NCBI RefSeq assembly: GCF_018130615.1 | Contig: NZ_JAFCKB010000010.1 | Coordinates: 1-64,000 of the forward strand | Length of the DNA stretch: 64,000 nt | Direction of reading: 5' to 3' | Origin: Bradyrhizobium manausense | GTDB lineage: Bacteria; Pseudomonadota; Alphaproteobacteria; Rhizobiales; Xanthobacteraceae | Part shown: piece after piece, positions 34,213 to 42,105 of the stretch | How positions within the stretch are numbered: the stretch's first letter is position 1 | Layout of the letters: every line of letters begins with the position of its first letter | Translations under genes and position numbers: made by a program | Notes under the pieces: model-generated | Database searches by the model: none | Seen by the model: the letters and a program-made list of their open reading frames with translations, nothing else | Told to the model about the DNA's origin: nothing

Positions 34213-35775
34213 ATGTCCGATCCGCTCCACGCATCGTCACCGACTTGTGCGCAGACGCTACGGGCGCTGGCGCGCTATCCCGACCGCATTGCGTTCGCAT
34301 GGCCCGGCGGATCGCTGAGCTATCAGGGCACACTCGATCTGATCGGACGCATCCAGGACGTGTTCATGCGGCTCGGCCTGCAGCCCGGCGCGCGCGTCGC
34401 CTTCCTCACCGCCAACCGCGCCGACACCTGGTGCGCCGGCGTCGCCGCGCAATTGTCGCGATGCTGCATCACCTGGCTGCATCCGCTGGGATCGGAGACG
34501 GACCAGCTGTTCCAGCTCGAGGACTCCGAAGCTGAAGTGCTGGTGGTCGATGTGGCCGCCTTCCGCGACCGCGGTGGCGAGCTCGCCGCAAAGGCAACCC
34601 CGCTCAAGGCGGTCTTCACGACGGGACCGGCCGACTATGGCGTCGATCTGCTGGCGACGATCGATCGCGCGGGACATGCCAGCGCGCGATGCCTCGCGAG
34701 CCTCGATGATCTCTCCACGCTGAACTACACCGGCGGCACCACGGGCAAATCCAAGGGCGCGCTGCGCTATCATCGCGAAAACGCCGGAGCCGCCGGCGCG
34801 ATCCTCGCCGACTTCGAGATCCCCGACGCCGCGCGCTATCTCACCGTTGCTCCGATCAGCCATGTCGCCGGCACAAAAGTGCTGCCGACGCTGATGCGCG
34901 GCGGCACCGTGCACATGTTGAAGGGCTTCGATCCCGAGGCCGTGCTGGCGACGATCGCGCGCGAGCGCATCAATTTCACGCTGTTCGTGCCGACCATGAT
35001 CTATGTGCTGCTCGATCATCCCGCGCTTGATCAGACCGATCTCTCCTCGCTCGAGCTCGTGCTCTACGGCGCCTCCGCGATGTCGCCGAGCCGGTTGCTC
35101 GAGGGCATCGAACGCATTGGCCCGGTGTTCTCGCAGCTTTACGGCCAGACCGAATGCTATCCGGTCTCGGTGCTGCGCAAGAAGGACCACGATCCGAAGA
35201 CGCCCGAGCTGTTCTTGTCCTGCGGATTTCCGATCGCGGCCTGCGAGGTCAGGATTCTCGACGACGACGACCGGGAGGTGAAGACGGGCGAGGCCGGCGA
35301 GATCTGCGTGCGCGCCCCGCACGTGATGGCGGAATACTGGAAGCGGCCCGACATCACCGCCGAGACGCTGAAGAACGGCTGGGTCCACACCGGCGACATC
35401 GCGCGCCAGGACGAACGCGGCTACATGTTCATCCTCGACCGCAAGAAGGACATGATCGTCACCGGCGGCTTCAACATCTTTCCACGCGAGGTCGAGGATG
35501 TGTTGTCGCAGCATGCGGACGTCGCGATGGTCGCGGTCGTCGGCATCCCCGACGAGAAATGGGGCGAGGCCGTCACGGCCATCGTCGTGCCGCGCGAAGG
35601 CACGAAGCCCGATCCGGACGAGCTGATCAATCTGGTGAGGTCGCGAAAGGGCTCCGCGCATGCGCCGAAGCAGGTCCAGTTCGTCAAGCAGCTGCCGATG
35701 ACCGGTGTCGGCAAGGTCGACAAGAAGGTGCTGCGCGCAGGCTTCTGGAGCGGCCGGGACCGCATGGTCGGGTAA
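34213..35775 (+). CDS. Acyl-CoA ligase (AMP-binding family)
   Basis: 520 residues, ATG with ACGAGG upstream. It is a class I adenylate-forming enzyme that activates a carboxylate with ATP and couples it to CoA. Motifs: P-loop LNYTGGTTGKSKGALRYH (about 174-190), LYGQTECYP, the hinge HTGDIARQDERGYMFILDRKKDMIVTGGFNIFP and the C-terminal catalytic Lys in GVGKVDKKVLR. The acyl substrate is not clear; the pocket region differs from FadD at 46.9 kb. It is divergent from nitronate monooxygenase copy 1 and followed by a terminator-like hairpin. Confidence 0.92.
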   Translation: MSDPLHASSPTCAQTLRALARYPDRIAFAWPGGSLSYQGTLDLIGRIQDVFMRLGLQPGARVAFLTANRADTWCAGVAAQLSRCCITWLHPLGSETDQLFQLEDSEAEVLVVDVAAFRDRGGELAAKATPLKAVFTTGPADYGVDLLATIDRAGHASARCLASLDDLSTLNYTGGTTGKSKGALRYHRENAGAAGAILADFEIPDAARYLTVAPISHVAGTKVLPTLMRGGTVHMLKGFDPEAVLATIARERINFTLFVPTMIYVLLDHPALDQTDLSSLELVLYGASAMSPSRLLEGIERIGPVFSQLYGQTECYPVSVLRKKDHDPKTPELFLSCGFPIAACEVRILDDDDREVKTGEAGEICVRAPHVMAEYWKRPDITAETLKNGWVHTGDIARQDERGYMFILDRKKDMIVTGGFNIFPREVEDVLSQHADVAMVAVVGIPDEKWGEAVTAIVVPREGTKPDPDELINLVRSRKGSAHAPKQVQFVKQLPMTGVGKVDKKVLRAGFWSGRDRMVG

Positions 35776-35819
35776 TCTTCCTGATTGCAGCGACGGGTTC
35801 GGAATACACGCATCGCGCG

Positions 35820-35857
35820 AAATCCCGGGAACGAATGGCGTTTTTACCCGGGATTTT
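35820..35857 (+). terminator. Terminator-like hairpin after the acyl-CoA ligase
   Basis: AAATCCCGGG (35820-35829) pairs perfectly with CCCGGGATTT (35847-35856) across a 17-nt loop and is followed by T and AT-rich sequence, 45 bp after the stop codon. Confidence 0.55.
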
Positions 35858-35981
35858 ACGGTGTCATTGTGGCCCCGGCACCACAACGCGCGGCGGAGTG
35901 CGTGTCCGCGCGGCCTGCGCGATTGCGGGCGAATCAGGGAATCAACTAGACCGCTGGTGGGGCTGGGAAGCGGAGTGGGAC

Positions 35982-36080
35982 ATGAGAGTCGCTTCCCTGG
36001 AAAGTGCGGTCGCCGCGGTCACGTTGATCACGGCTATCATCGTGGTGCTGTGGGAGATCAAGATCTTCTACGGATTATGA
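35982..36080 (+). CDS. Possible 32-residue single-pass membrane peptide
   Basis: From an ATG with GGAAGCGGAGTGGG upstream the frame gives MRVASLESAVAAVTLITAII and VVLWEIKIFYGL, with one long hydrophobic segment. Length and layout suit a small membrane protein, but chance cannot be excluded in this otherwise gene-poor stretch. The rest of 35776-36409 holds a terminator-like hairpin and a duplicated thioesterase 3' end, and nothing else I can name. Confidence 0.3.
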   Translation: MRVASLESAVAAVTLITAIIVVLWEIKIFYGL

Positions 36081-36168
36081 ACTGGCAGGATGGCAAGCAT
36101 CCCTTCCGCGGCGGCGGAAGTCTGCCGTTCAATCGGCTCCAAAAACAATCGCGGCGCTTGCCGTGACG

Positions 36169-36427
36169 CTCACCGCTTCTCGATCACCTGACTTTACCAC
36201 GCAACAGGTATCATCGCCCGGCTTGCCGCCTTCGCTAAAGCTTCGGCGTGCCGAGCAGCCCTGTGGGCCTCGGCGTAGCCTTGGCGGGGCCGGGACCTGG
36301 CGATCCGGTACTCCGAGACAGCTGTCATTGAATCGATAGGCCGCGGCGTACTGGATGCCCCGCTTTCGCGGAGCATCACAGCGAAAATGACGCACAGACT
36401 TCGCAATCCTCACCGTTTCTCGATCAC
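36169..36427. repeat. 19-bp direct repeat bounding 221 bp
   Basis: CTCACCG-C-TTCTCGATCAC at 36169-36187 and the same with T for C at 36409-36427 lie exactly 240 bp apart. The second copy is the 3' end of the thioesterase gene (codons for VIEKR and its stop, read on the minus strand). The first copy repeats the same codons. The interval contains palindromic repeat-like sequence around 36230-36290 and 36355-36385. This suggests insertion with duplication of the gene end. Confidence 0.5.
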
Positions 36428-37195
36428 AAGGCTCTGCACTGCGCGGCCGAAATAGCCCCGCCTGTCCGCGAGCCGCGACATCGCAAGCCCGGCACCGTCA
36501 GGGCCGATCCAGGATTCACCGTCGAGCAAAATCCAGTCACCGACCGGCTGACGCGCGAGGCTCACCGAGAGGTCGGCGTTGATGTAGGTCCAGGTGCGGA
36601 AGTCGAGCGTCGAGGCTGTGCCATTGGAGAAATCGGCGGCCACCACGGCACGCATCGCCTGGGAGACCGCTTCGCCTTCGACCAGCGGATGGTCGAGCCG
36701 AAACCAGATCGCACCGGCGCCGGCCTGGCCGAAGCGCCCCCGCGCAGCGCGCATCGAGACCATGCCGGCGAACGGACTGGTCGCACCGTGGCCATCCTCG
36801 ACCAGCGAGTCCTCGGGCGAGGGCAGCGTGACCGGCAGATCCCCGACGTCATCGGGCAAGGGCTGCGCCTGCTGCTTGATCTTGAGCACAGTGGCGCCGA
36901 CGACCTGAACGCCGTCGGCGAGCAGCTTGACCTCGCAGAGCTGGATCTTGCGGCCCTCGCGCAAAACCTCGCTTTCAATCGTGAGCGGCGCCACCGGCAC
37001 CGGGCGCATCAGGTCGATGGTGACGCGCGCGATGTTCATCGGCACCGGCGTCGGAATGCGCTCCGACGCCCACGTCACCAGCGCAGATGGCGCCGAACCG
37101 TGCTGCATGCGCCGGTCCCAGGGACCGGCGGCATTGGGGCTGGTAACGACGCTGTTGCCGTCGACGCGATAGATGGCGCTCATCGCGAGCGCCAT
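36410..37195 (-). CDS. TesB-like acyl-CoA thioesterase
   Basis: About 261 residues, cytosolic. It has two hotdog domains: YRVDGNSVVTSPNAAGPWDRRMQHG and RVTIDLMRPVPVAPLTIESEVLREGRKIQ in the first; WFRLDHPLVEGE, VVAADFSNG and YINADLSVSLARQPVGDWILLDGES in the second. This fits the 4HBT_3/TesB-like family that hydrolyses acyl-CoA to free acid. Its ATG overlaps the stop of the upstream nitronate monooxygenase gene (TGATG), so the two are translationally coupled. The 3' end is partly duplicated 240 bp downstream. Confidence 0.88.
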   Translation of the reverse strand: MALAMSAIYRVDGNSVVTSPNAAGPWDRRMQHGSAPSALVTWASERIPTPVPMNIARVTIDLMRPVPVAPLTIESEVLREGRKIQLCEVKLLADGVQVVGATVLKIKQQAQPLPDDVGDLPVTLPSPEDSLVEDGHGATSPFAGMVSMRAARGRFGQAGAGAIWFRLDHPLVEGEAVSQAMRAVVAADFSNGTASTLDFRTWTYINADLSVSLARQPVGDWILLDGESWIGPDGAGLAMSRLADRRGYFGRAVQSLVIEKR

Positions 37196-38163
37196 CACAA
37201 CGGCGGATCGATCGCCTCGTCGTATTCCTTCTTGAAGCGCGCAATCAGTTCGGCAGCGGGCACGATGCCGTCGACGCTGCCGATACCCTGGCCGGAGCCC
37301 CAGATCTCCTTCCAGGCCTTCGGCTTGGCCCGCTCGCCGGAGGCATCGGTACCGAAGTTCATCTTCGACGGATCTGACGTCGGCAGGTTTTCCGGATCCA
37401 TGCCGGCGGCGAGGATCGAGGGCTTCAGGTAGTTGCCGTGCACACCGGTGAAGAGATTGGAGTAGACGATGTCATCGGCCGTCGAGCCTGCGATCATCTC
37501 CTTGTACTTCTCGACCGCGTTGGCTTCCTTGGTCGCGATGAAGGCCGAACCGATATAGGCGAAGTCAGCGCCGAGGATGCGCGCGGCGCGGATCGCCCTG
37601 CCGTTGCCGATGGCGCCCGACAGCGCGATCGGACCGTCGAACCACTTTCGCGTTTCGGCAACGAAGGCGAGCGGCGAGATCGTGCCGGCATGGCCACCAG
37701 CGCCTGCCGCAACCAGGATCAGGCCGTCGGCGCCCTTCTCGATCGCCTTGTGCGCGAATTTCTGGTTGATCACGTCATGGAAGACGATGCCGCCCCAGCC
37801 GTGCACGGCCTGATTCAGCTCCTCGCGCGCGCCGAGCGAGGAGATGATCATCGGCACCTTGTACTTGGCGCAGAGCTGCATGTCGTGGTCGAGCCGGTTG
37901 TTCGACTTGTGCACGATCTGGTTGACCGCGAACGGCGCCGACGGCCTGTCGGGATGCGCGCGGTCGTAGGCCGCGAGCTCCTCGGTGATCCGTGCCAGCC
38001 ATTCGTCGAGCAGCTCCGGCGGCCGCGCATTCAGCGCCGGGAACGAGCCGACCACACCCGCCTTGCACTGCGCGATCACGAGGTCGGGCACCGAGATGAT
38101 GAAGAGCGGCGAGCCGATCACGGGGATCGACAGGCGTCCCTTGAACAGAGCAGGCATGGACAT
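37195..38163 (-). CDS. Nitronate monooxygenase-like flavoprotein (copy 2)
   Basis: About 322 residues from ATG 38163 (the next ATG, at 38157, is also possible; the frame opens at 38238). FMN-binding barrel: LSIPVIGSPLFIISVPDLVIAQCKAGVVGSFP, VNQIVHKSNNRLDHDMQL, GADGLILVAAGAGGHAGT and LSGAIGNGRAIRAARILGADFAYIGSAFIAT. It is clearly related to copy 1 but diverged. It is coupled by a 1-bp stop/start overlap to a TesB-like thioesterase, which points to an acyl-CoA or nitro-compound breakdown step. The substrate is unknown. Confidence 0.9.
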   Translation of the reverse strand: MSMPALFKGRLSIPVIGSPLFIISVPDLVIAQCKAGVVGSFPALNARPPELLDEWLARITEELAAYDRAHPDRPSAPFAVNQIVHKSNNRLDHDMQLCAKYKVPMIISSLGAREELNQAVHGWGGIVFHDVINQKFAHKAIEKGADGLILVAAGAGGHAGTISPLAFVAETRKWFDGPIALSGAIGNGRAIRAARILGADFAYIGSAFIATKEANAVEKYKEMIAGSTADDIVYSNLFTGVHGNYLKPSILAAGMDPENLPTSDPSKMNFGTDASGERAKPKAWKEIWGSGQGIGSVDGIVPAAELIARFKKEYDEAIDPPL

Positions 38164-38302
38164 TGCGGGGCGGTCCTTTGTTGGCAGGCGCATTGAAGGT
38201 TGGGGGCCATACCAACAAGGCAATCTTTCCACTGTCAAGTATTGCGTTTTGACGTCGTGGCGGACGCAGCTACCGCAATTCCAACGCGCGGAATTCCTTG
38301 CT

Positions 38303-38343
38303 TGTCATTCCGGGGCGCGCGAAGCGTCGAGCCCGGAATGACA
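38303..38343. repeat. REP-like palindrome
   Basis: TGTCATTCCGGG (38303-38314) and CCCGGAATGACA (38332-38343) form inverted arms around GCGCGCGAAGCGTCGAG. Related elements are at 48615-48719, 49318-49394 and 54493-54600. It lies just after the end of aspA (minus strand) and may also stabilise or end that transcript. Confidence 0.7.
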
Positions 38344-38351
38344 GCAACCGC

Positions 38352-39752
38352 CTACCCGATCAAATCCGGATTGATCAGCCGCTCGAACGAGAACATCTCG
38401 TCCCATTTTTCCTGTGTCAGCAGCTTACGCTCGACCACGACGATCTGGTGCAGCGACTTGCCGCTCTTGTAGCCCTCGCGCGCGATCTCGGCGCATTGCT
38501 TGTAGCCGAGCAGCGGCTTCAGCACGGTCACGATGCCGAGCGAGTTGAGCACCATGTTGCGGGTGTGCTCCTCATTGGCGGTGATGCCGACGACGCAATT
38601 CTCGCGCAGGCTGTTGACGGCGCGCTCCATGGTGCGGATCGAGAAGAACAGCGCGAACGAGATCACCGGCTCCATCACGTTGAGCTGGAGCTGGCCGGCG
38701 GACGCCGCGAGCGTCACCGTGGTGTCGAGGCCGATGACGAGGAAGCTGGTCTGGTTGACGACCTCGGGGATCACAGGATTGACCTTGCCCGGCATGATCG
38801 AGGAGCCCGGCTGCAATTGCGGCAGGTTGATCTCGTTGAAGCCGGCGCGCGGGCCCGAGGCGAGCAGGCGGATGTCGTTACAGATTTTGGTCAGTTTGCT
38901 CGCTGTGCGCTTGAGCACGCCGGAGAGCTGCACATAGGCGCCGGTGTCCGAGGTCGCCTCGACGAGGTCGCCGGCGAGAATGAAGTCGACGCCGGTCAGT
39001 GCGCTCAGGTGCCTGACGGCCAGCTTGGGATAGCCGACCGCCGCCGTGACGGAGGTGCCGATTGCGGTGGCGCCGAGATTGATCTCGCGCAGCAGCGCGC
39101 GCGCCTCCGAGATGCGGTCGACCTCCTCGCCGATCGTGGTGCCCCATCCGCGGAATTCGGCGCCGAGCGACATCGGCACCGCGTCCTGCAGATGCGTACG
39201 GCCCATCTTCAGCACGCGATCGAACTCGCGCCCCTTGGCGAAGAAGGCCTCCTGAAGCTGGCGGAGCGCCGTCATATAACTCTCGAGCCGCAGGATCAGG
39301 GCGAGACGAAATGCGGTCGGATAGGTGTCGTTGGTCGATTGGCCGTAATTGACGTGGTCGTTCGGGCTGACGTGCTGGTAGTCGCCCTTGCCAAAGCCGA
39401 GCGATTCCAGCGCGAGGTTGGCGATCACCTCGTTGGCGTTCATATTGGTCGAGGTACCGGCGCCGCCCTGGATGAAGTCGGTGACAAACTGGTCCATCAT
39501 GTCGCCGGCGATGACGCGATCGCAGCCGAGGATGATCGCGTCGGCTACCTTGGCGTCGATCGCGCCGAGATCGCGATTGGCCATCGCCGCGGCCTTCTTC
39601 ACGTAACCGAGCGCCTTCACGAAGTAAGGCTCCTGGTTCATCGGAATGCCGGTGATGTGGAAGTTCTCCTTACCCCGGATGGTCTGGACGCCGTAATAGA
39701 TGTCGTCGGCGATCTCACGCTGTCCGAGGAAGTCCTGCTCCGTGCGGCTCAT
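38352..39752 (-). CDS. aspA: Aspartate ammonia-lyase
   Basis: 466 residues from the ATG giving MSRTEQDFLGQREIADDIYYGVQT, with AAGGAGCG upstream. It converts L-aspartate to fumarate and ammonia in the cytosol as a homotetramer. The fumarase/aspartase superfamily shows TSTNMNANEVIANLALE, the HVNYGQSTNDTYPTAFRLAL region, KMGRTHLQDAVP and the signature loop GSSIMPGKVNPVIPE (Ser about 316), which supplies the catalytic base. The YGVQT start and MNANEV favour aspartase over fumarase. Monocistronic by position. Confidence 0.93.
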   Translation of the reverse strand: MSRTEQDFLGQREIADDIYYGVQTIRGKENFHITGIPMNQEPYFVKALGYVKKAAAMANRDLGAIDAKVADAIILGCDRVIAGDMMDQFVTDFIQGGAGTSTNMNANEVIANLALESLGFGKGDYQHVSPNDHVNYGQSTNDTYPTAFRLALILRLESYMTALRQLQEAFFAKGREFDRVLKMGRTHLQDAVPMSLGAEFRGWGTTIGEEVDRISEARALLREINLGATAIGTSVTAAVGYPKLAVRHLSALTGVDFILAGDLVEATSDTGAYVQLSGVLKRTASKLTKICNDIRLLASGPRAGFNEINLPQLQPGSSIMPGKVNPVIPEVVNQTSFLVIGLDTTVTLAASAGQLQLNVMEPVISFALFFSIRTMERAVNSLRENCVVGITANEEHTRNMVLNSLGIVTVLKPLLGYKQCAEIAREGYKSGKSLHQIVVVERKLLTQEKWDEMFSFERLINPDLIG

Positions 39753-39781
39753 GGGCGCTCCTTGCTGCTCGCGCGACGTCC

Positions 39782-40312
39782 TTAGTTCTGGCACAACGCG
39801 CTGGTGACGACGGTATCGGTACGGCAATCATCCGGTTTGCGTTGCCGGCCCGGAATGAGAACCTTGGCCGAGCACTTCTCGGCGGAATCAGTGTTGAGAC
39901 TCTTGCCTTCCTTGTAGCCCTTGCTCTGACACAGCTGGTCGGCGGCGAGTTTGCAGTCGGGTGCGCCGTTCGAGGAGAGCGGACAGGCCGAGCGTCCAGA
40001 GACCATGGTCGACGGCTTTGCCAGCCGCGACAGGTCGTTCATGGTCTCACCAGGGCTTTTGATCGGCGGCAGGATCGAGGGCAGCTTGTCGAACAGCTTG
40101 CCCATTTCGTTGATCAGCCCGGGATTCTCCTCGCGGGCGGGCGGTGGCGTCGAGGGCGGCGGCACAGCCTGCGGCCCCTGCTCTTGCAAGCCGAGCGTGG
40201 GAGCGGATTGCGGCCAGCCGGTCCCGCTGGCCGCGAGCAGGAGCGAAAGCGCCGCAACTATCAGCGTCCCCAGCCGCAGGACCGGATTGCCGGATCGAAC
40301 CATCATGACCAC
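39782..40312 (-). CDS. Hypothetical exported Cys-containing protein
   Basis: 176 residues. The signal peptide covers about 1-35 (VLRLGTLIVAALSLLLAASGTGWPQ). A Pro-rich linker (about 50-65) precedes a helical part (PGLINEMGKLFDKLPSIL). A C-terminal Cys-rich domain follows, with SACPLSSNGAPDCKLAADQLCQSKGYKEGKS, SAEKCSAKVLIPG and a final ALCQN. The CxxAADxLCxxKGYxxGxSL pattern recurs in Bradyrhizobium exported proteins of unknown function and suggests disulfides. It lies 29 bp upstream of aspA on the same strand. Confidence 0.78.
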   Translation of the reverse strand: MVMMVRSGNPVLRLGTLIVAALSLLLAASGTGWPQSAPTLGLQEQGPQAVPPPSTPPPAREENPGLINEMGKLFDKLPSILPPIKSPGETMNDLSRLAKPSTMVSGRSACPLSSNGAPDCKLAADQLCQSKGYKEGKSLNTDSAEKCSAKVLIPGRQRKPDDCRTDTVVTSALCQN

Positions 40313-40352
40313 AAGCGTAGCCGAACCGGACGCGGCGGCAAAGCTTTGTGGG

Positions 40353-40934
40353 TCAGATCAGCTTGATCGCCACCACGAAGCCGAGCACCAGCACCAGGGC
40401 GCCGAGCGCGACCCACAGACCGAGGTGCCTCTCGATCCGCTCGCGGATCCAGTCGCCATAGCGGTTGAGCAGAATCGCCACGATGAAGAATCGTCCGCCG
40501 CGCGCGACGATCGAGCACAGGATGAACAGAACGAGATTGTAGCCTGCGAAGCCCGAGGTGATGGTGACGAGCTTGTAGGGAATCGGCGTCAGGCCCTTGA
40601 GCAGAATGATCACCGCGCCCCACTCCGCATAGGAGGCGCGGAAGGCATCGACCTTGTCGCCGAGGCCATAGACCTGGATCAGCCAGTGGCCGACCGAGTC
40701 GAACAGTAGCGCGCCGATGGCGTAGCCGAGCAGGCCGCCCAGCACCGAGGTGACGGTGCAAATCGCCGCATAGACCCAGGCGCGCTGCGGACGCGCCAGT
40801 GACATCGGGATCAGCATCACGTCGGGGGGAACTGGAAAGAAGGAGCTTTCGGCGAAAGCCACCGCCCCCATGATCCAGAGCGCATAGGGCTTGTGGGCGG
40901 CGTCGATGCACCAGTCGTAGATACGTTTCAGCAT
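40353..40934 (-). CDS. YqaA/DedA-type membrane protein
   Basis: About 193 residues from the ATG giving MLKRIYDWCIDAAHKPYALW, with an inner-membrane fold of four to five helices. SNARE-associated (DedA/VTT) features are the re-entrant FAESSFFPVPPDVMLIP and GLLGYAIGALLFDSVG, followed by LLKGLTPIPYKLVTITSGFAGYN with the conserved Pro and Gly. Family members help move lipid carriers or maintain membrane homeostasis. The frame remains open to 40955. It lies 40 bp upstream of the next gene's end on the same strand. Confidence 0.88.
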   Translation of the reverse strand: MLKRIYDWCIDAAHKPYALWIMGAVAFAESSFFPVPPDVMLIPMSLARPQRAWVYAAICTVTSVLGGLLGYAIGALLFDSVGHWLIQVYGLGDKVDAFRASYAEWGAVIILLKGLTPIPYKLVTITSGFAGYNLVLFILCSIVARGGRFFIVAILLNRYGDWIRERIERHLGLWVALGALVLVLGFVVAIKLI

Positions 40935-40990
40935 GGCGCCGCGATGAAGCACCACGGGACGGATTTGTCCATCGGCAGTTTTGTGACGTT

Positions 40991-41395
40991 CTAGTGGCGC
41001 TTGCGCGCCACGCGGCCCTCGAGCGCGGCAATCGGCCGCCTGGCGGCAACGCGCGGTGACGCCACTTTGGGCAGCTTCATCGGCGACTTCGGCAGCTTTT
41101 CGGCAATGCCCAGCATGTCCTCACGCCGCGACATCTCGCGCCAGACGTCCTCGGGACGCACGCCGGCCGAGGCCCAGAGCACGGTGAGATTGTAAAGCAG
41201 ATCGGCGCTTTCCCGGACCACGGCCTCGGTGTCGCCGTTGACCGCGTCGATCACGACCTCGATCGCTTCTTCCGCCAGCTTCTTGGCCATTTTGGAGGGC
41301 CCACGCTGAAACAGCCGGGCGGTACGTGAGGTTGCCGGATCAAGGTCCCTGGCCGCGAGCACAGCCAGATATAGCCGCTCAAGCGAATCACTCAT
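40991..41395 (-). CDS. hisE: Phosphoribosyl-ATP pyrophosphohydrolase-like protein
   Basis: 134 residues, an all-alpha NTP-pyrophosphohydrolase fold. SRTARLFQRGPSKMAKKLAEEAIEVVIDA carries the EExxE metal-binding motif, and ESADLLYNLTVLWASAGV completes the catalytic ExxD helix. It removes pyrophosphate from phosphoribosyl-ATP, the second step of histidine synthesis. Usual HisE length is about 107, and the extra C-terminal basic tail (MKLPKVASPRVAARRP) is unusual. No other his genes are nearby, so a second, unlinked copy or a related nucleotide hydrolase is possible. Confidence 0.85.
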   Translation of the reverse strand: MSDSLERLYLAVLAARDLDPATSRTARLFQRGPSKMAKKLAEEAIEVVIDAVNGDTEAVVRESADLLYNLTVLWASAGVRPEDVWREMSRREDMLGIAEKLPKSPMKLPKVASPRVAARRPIAALEGRVARKRH

Positions 41396-41452
41396 GGGCG
41401 CAAAACTACTCTAAACAAATGGTCGACGCGTTAATGCTTGACAATAAAAGGC

Positions 41453-41487
41453 AAAAAAGGCCGGCGCGGCAAGCGCGCCAGCCTTTC
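41453..41487 (-). terminator. Rho-independent terminator of the Tyr-rich secreted protein gene
   Basis: On the minus strand AAAGGCTGGCGCG pairs with CGCGCCGGCCTTTTTT (one G-T wobble) around a short loop. The stem ends in a six-base T-run, 13 bp after the stop codon. Confidence 0.85.
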
Positions 41488-41499
41488 GTGGTCAATGAC

Positions 41500-41877
41500 T
41501 TACCAACAACCCGCGCCGCCCCGGCTGCACGTGGCAAAGGGGTCGCGACCGACGCTGCCGTTGCCCGGGTATTCGCGACTGTTGCTGTAGTGATAGCTCG
41601 GGCCACCGTAATAGACCGGCCCCTCATCGTAATAGACCGGACCGCCGCCGTAATAGGCCGGGGCATCATAGGCGTAGGCGTCACGGGTCGCGGCGATCGC
41701 AAGCCCGGTGCCGATGGCGCCGGCAATGGCTGCGCCGGCAAAGGCCGCACCGCCGCCGCCATGCCAGTGACGGCCGCCTGCGAAGGATGCGGTGGGAGCG
41801 ACGGTGGTCAGCGCCAGCACTGCGGCGGTGGCGAGAACGGCCTTACGGCCGGCAAATTTAGAAAACTGGCCAAGCAT
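41500..41877 (-). CDS. Small exported Gly/Tyr-rich protein
   Basis: 125 residues from the ATG giving MLGQFSKFAGRKAVLATAA, preceded by AAGGAGG. The signal peptide ends near SFA (about 33). The mature protein begins GGRHWHGGGGAAFAG, then AAIAGAIGTGLAIAAT, a short membrane-like segment. It ends with Tyr-rich repeats (DAYAYDAPAYYGGGPVYYDE and GPVYYGGPSYHY) and RDPFATCSRGGAGCW. Tyr/Gly-rich exported proteins of this type are common in Bradyrhizobium and have no assigned role. Confidence 0.8.
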   Translation of the reverse strand: MLGQFSKFAGRKAVLATAAVLALTTVAPTASFAGGRHWHGGGGAAFAGAAIAGAIGTGLAIAATRDAYAYDAPAYYGGGPVYYDEGPVYYGGPSYHYSNSREYPGNGSVGRDPFATCSRGGAGCW

Positions 41878-41984
41878 GATTTGGACCCTCCTTGGGACCT
41901 TCATTGGTGCCTCGAGACAGGCTCATGCCTCTCAAACACCCGCATCCCATGTTGGGTTCCCCAACCCCAATGGAAGATGAACGG

Positions 41985-42007
41985 GGTTGCGTGATCGTGA
42001 CGCAACC
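41985..42007. promoter_or_regulatory. Inverted repeat in divergent intergenic region
   Basis: GGTTGCGT (41985-41992) and ACGCAACC (42000-42007) are perfect 8-bp arms 7 bp apart, lying between the divergent Tyr-rich protein gene and the NitT/TauT-type binding protein gene, about 100 bp from each start. There is no T-run, so an operator is more likely than a terminator. Confidence 0.35.
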
Positions 42008-42105
42008 ACCGCTCATCTGCCGTTCAGGTTGACGTGATCAGACTTTGCCGGCAGCCGGCGCTGCAAGCGTCACGAAACCATAACAAGGCGGAACCGGCGC
42101 GACCG

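Noticed and set aside
41905-42105. Riboswitch upstream of the NMT1/SsuA-like binding protein
   Set aside because: I looked for TPP-type conserved blocks such as CTGAGA and found none; only an inverted repeat is present.
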